From contig DMRV01000295.1 in NCBI GenBank assembly GCA_003456455.1, positions 1-9,599 of the forward strand: a DNA stretch of 9,599 nt, in the 5' to 3' direction. The translations under genes were made by a program, and so were the position numbers. This document shows positions 7,782-9,599 of this stretch, in pieces. Origin of the DNA: Flavobacteriales bacterium (GTDB lineage Bacteria; Bacteroidota; Bacteroidia; UBA10329). Every line of letters starts with the position of its first letter. Positions within the stretch are counted from its first letter, which is position 1. The notes beneath the pieces are model-generated. The model searched no databases. It was not told where the DNA came from and worked only from the letters and a program-made list of their open reading frames with translations.

Positions 7782-8414
7782 CTAGGTTGAACTTGAATTA
7801 TTGGATATGCCGTATTGCTCCATCTCTTCTTCTGTCATCCAATGCATATTATTGGGCGAAGCCGATTCAATAATGAAATAGTAAAGATTTTCAGCCTCTG
7901 TGCGTTCAAGCCCAATATTCTCATAATAGCTGATGTATAATTCATGCTCGCTGTGTCCGTAGGGATAATCGGTAGCCGAATTATTCCCATCGCTCCATGA
8001 GTGCACACCAATGCGGCTACCGATTTCCCGTGTTCTTGTAGCCCCTGCCAAATAAAAGTCAACCGCCCCTGATTCAATCTTTGCATTAGCCGGTAAATGT
8101 GTGTTTATGCCCTGAGTATGTAATAGCATAGCAGCCTCAAACATTTCCTCATCATCTCGAGAGCCAGGGCATTTTTCCATAATAATAGTCTGGATAGCAG
8201 GAAAATCTTCCAAGAGAGACTGGAACTGATTGTCCACTTTTCTTGTCATATCACCATTCATAACTACAGTGCTATCATTAATTGCCAAAAATGGTCCATA
8301 CTGGTTGGCTGTGTTTTTAACACATCCAGAATTAAGCATTATCATAAATACTATTAGTAAAGCCCACCAGTTTTGACTGATTCGCTCGAAGTAATTAAGC
8401 CCTTTGCTATTCAT
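7782..8414 (-). CDS. Lipoprotein with ClpP/crotonase-like (COG3904-type) fold
   Basis: 210 residues, ATG to TAG. The start has a basic/aromatic segment, then a hydrophobic stretch (WWALLIVFMIMLNSGC) ending in a lipobox, so Cys31 is the likely lipidated residue and the body would sit in the periplasm or at the outer membrane. The body follows the order seen in ClpP-like envelope proteins of the COG3904 kind: a strand ending in CPGS (82-85, in place of SPGGS), a helix EEMFEAAMLLHTQGINTHLP, then IESGAVDFYLAGATR with S115 where the nucleophile sits, and SRIGVHSWSDG with H138. The 23-residue Ser-His gap is close to that of ClpP (25). The C-terminal half (SASPNNMHWMTEEEMEQYGI) also matches the usual family ending. 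The third catalytic acid cannot be placed. Assignment comes from motif order, not a database search. Spacing on both sides (66 nt and about 138 nt) suggests a separate gene. Confidence 0.6.
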   Translation of the reverse strand: MNSKGLNYFERISQNWWALLIVFMIMLNSGCVKNTANQYGPFLAINDSTVVMNGDMTRKVDNQFQSLLEDFPAIQTIIMEKCPGSRDDEEMFEAAMLLHTQGINTHLPANAKIESGAVDFYLAGATRTREIGSRIGVHSWSDGNNSATDYPYGHSEHELYISYYENIGLERTEAENLYYFIIESASPNNMHWMTEEEMEQYGISNNSSST

Positions 8415-8480
8415 TCGTTATTGCCCTAAACCGACTAATTCAAATTACGAGAAAATGAAAAATAAGTAGCCGTTGTTTTA

Positions 8481-9599
8481 CTAAGGAATAGGTTCAATTA
8501 GCAGATATCCTCCCTTAAAGTTTATAATGTTTCCTGAATTATTTATTAACCTGATATAGAGATACATATCGTCTTCAACTGGCTGCGTAAAATTAACTGT
8601 GGTTGTAAGGGAAGGGGTAAAAGAAATATCATAAGGACCTGTTGGTGATGTTTGTGTAGTAACACACCAAGGACAGTTTGGAGCTGTTGGTAAACTCTCT
8701 CCAGGAAGTGCTCGTCTTGTAATCCATATATCATCTGGCGAATTAGTATGGTACAGTTTTACTTGTGTAATACGATAGCCAAGTGGAGGGCTAACCGAAT
8801 ACCACCCATCTGTTCCGTTTTTCAACTCAAGAGACACTCCTGCATTCAAATCAATATCACTCGGGCTTGGAGGTGCATGCTTTAGGTCATAAGGTAAAAT
8901 GTACATTTTCTCGCTATTTCCATGATGTCCAACTCGAGAGTTTCCACTAACATCTAATTTGTAAGATGCTGAAGTATTTGTGGTTCCAATACCTACCTGT
9001 CCTTTAACAATTAGGTTTCCATCTCCCAAACCTCCAGAACCAAATGTGTTGTCTACATAAGAGCCAATAACCACACCTCCATCATAGAACATTGAAGCAT
9101 TATCCCTAAATAATAGTCTGGTATTCTGAGTATCATCATCATAATCTTTTCCGTAAATATTTCTCACCTCCCGAATTGATCTGTCACTGATAAGTAAGTC
9201 GGTTGTTGCAGTGTGATTCCCTAAATTATCTGCGCTTGATGGTACCGTAACAGAACCACCTCCAAGAGATAATGAAATCGTATTTCCTAGGATGCTGAGA
9301 GACTGTACCTCGTTATTAGCACTATTATCTGCTGGAGTGCTCCATGTTGCTACACTACCATTGGTAGTGAGTACTTGGCCTGCGGCACCACCAGTGGTTG
9401 GCATATCGTAAGCATCATTAATATTCATCTTACCATCTTTGGTTATGGTAAGGGCATTGCTTCTTGCGCTGCCACTCGTGCCATTACCTACTACAAACAA
9501 GCGGTCTGCGGTATCCCAATCTAGGGCATCTGCAGGTGTATAGGTGGTATTGAAGGACCCTACGGCTGTTTCTGCAAAAGATGGGGCGGTTGTATTAAT
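8481..9599 (-). CDS. Surface fibre/adhesin-like protein, C-terminal 372 residues (5' truncated)
   Basis: The frame is open from the right edge (base 9599) to the TAG at 8481-8483; the true start lies outside. A TTG at 9500 is internal, since upstream codons continue the same repeat-like text (NTTAPSFAETAVGSFNTTYT, then DRLFVVGNGTSGSARSNALT). That text resembles the head repeats of trimeric adhesin-like Bacteroidota proteins. Next come MPTTGGAAGQVLTTNG with ATWSTP, a Ser/Thr/Asn-rich low-charge stretch, and GQVGIGTT ... YKLDVSG (about residues 200-218 of the visible part). The last ~150 residues look like a beta-rich globular domain (WYSVSPPLGYRITQVKLYHT ... YLYIRLINNSG ... GGYLLIEPIP) and contain the only two visible cysteines, in CPWC. 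No T9SS sorting tail and no peptidase S74 chaperone motif are seen. A surface or fibre role is inferred from composition and repeat type. Confidence 0.75.
   Translation of the reverse strand: MNTTAPSFAETAVGSFNTTYTPADALDWDTADRLFVVGNGTSGSARSNALTITKDGKMNINDAYDMPTTGGAAGQVLTTNGSVATWSTPADNSANNEVQSLSILGNTISLSLGGGSVTVPSSADNLGNHTATTDLLISDRSIREVRNIYGKDYDDDTQNTRLLFRDNASMFYDGGVVIGSYVDNTFGSGGLGDGNLIVKGQVGIGTTNTSASYKLDVSGNSRVGHHGNSEKMYILPYDLKHAPPSPSDIDLNAGVSLELKNGTDGWYSVSPPLGYRITQVKLYHTNSPDDIWITRRALPGESLPTAPNCPWCVTTQTSPTGPYDISFTPSLTTTVNFTQPVEDDMYLYIRLINNSGNIINFKGGYLLIEPIP

Noticed and set aside
8415..8480. Possible promoter of the ClpP-like lipoprotein (TAATTTG near 8442-8448)
   Set aside because: The -7-like element has only a one-base spacer instead of two, and no TTTG sits at the right distance upstream.
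9498..9500. TTG as the start of the surface protein
   Set aside because: The frame stays open to the window edge and upstream residues continue the same adhesin-like text, so the gene is truncated, not started here.
8481..9599. Phage tail fibre origin of the partial surface protein
   Set aside because: The GQVLTTNG and VGIGTT elements also occur widely in chromosomal Bacteroidota surface proteins, and no phage gene is nearby.

Overview
The window looks like chromosomal DNA of a Bacteroidota bacterium, probably from the Flavobacteriales-like part of the phylum; I cannot name a genus. The clues are a secreted beta-propeller protein ending in a type IX secretion (T9SS) type A-like sorting domain, a large surface protein with the 'VGIGTT..YKLDV' and 'GGAAGQVLTTNG' elements common in this phylum, two lipoproteins, and two candidate promoters with the Bacteroidota -33/-7 pattern (TTTG ... 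TAnnTTTG). Coding density is very high. No gene-free stretch exceeds about 140 bases, and I see no tRNA, rRNA, CRISPR array, insertion sequence or prophage.

Layout from left to right: the end of a DinB/YfiT-like protein on the + strand (1-335) runs head-on into the rest of the window, where all genes are on the - strand. Read in the direction of transcription (right to left), those are: the C-terminal 372 residues of a surface fibre or adhesin-like protein (8481-9599, 5' end outside the window); a 210-residue lipoprotein that appears to carry a ClpP/crotonase-like fold of the COG3904 type (7782-8414); acetyl-CoA synthetase acs (5745-7643); DNA polymerase I polA (2878-5739); a 283-residue helical lipoprotein of unknown function (1968-2819); and a seven-repeat SBBP beta-propeller protein with a T9SS-like tail (332-1963).

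The spacing suggests three transcription units on the - strand. acs and polA are 5 nt apart and probably share a promoter whose -7 box (TATATTTG) lies just ahead of acs. The helical lipoprotein and the propeller protein are 4 nt apart and probably share a promoter in the 58-nt gap after polA. The surface fibre and ClpP-like lipoprotein genes are separate or loosely linked. acs activates acetate for central metabolism and polA is a full three-domain repair and replication polymerase; nothing in their sequences links the two functionally. The remaining genes encode cell-envelope or secreted proteins.

This is mostly an ordinary housekeeping and envelope region, and I found no convincing new multi-gene system. 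The best leads are the ClpP-like lipoprotein with a recognisable Ser/His pair, the lipoprotein plus propeller pair, the CPWC motif in the C-terminal domain of the surface protein, and a roughly 12-residue insertion in the 5'-nuclease domain of DNA polymerase I.
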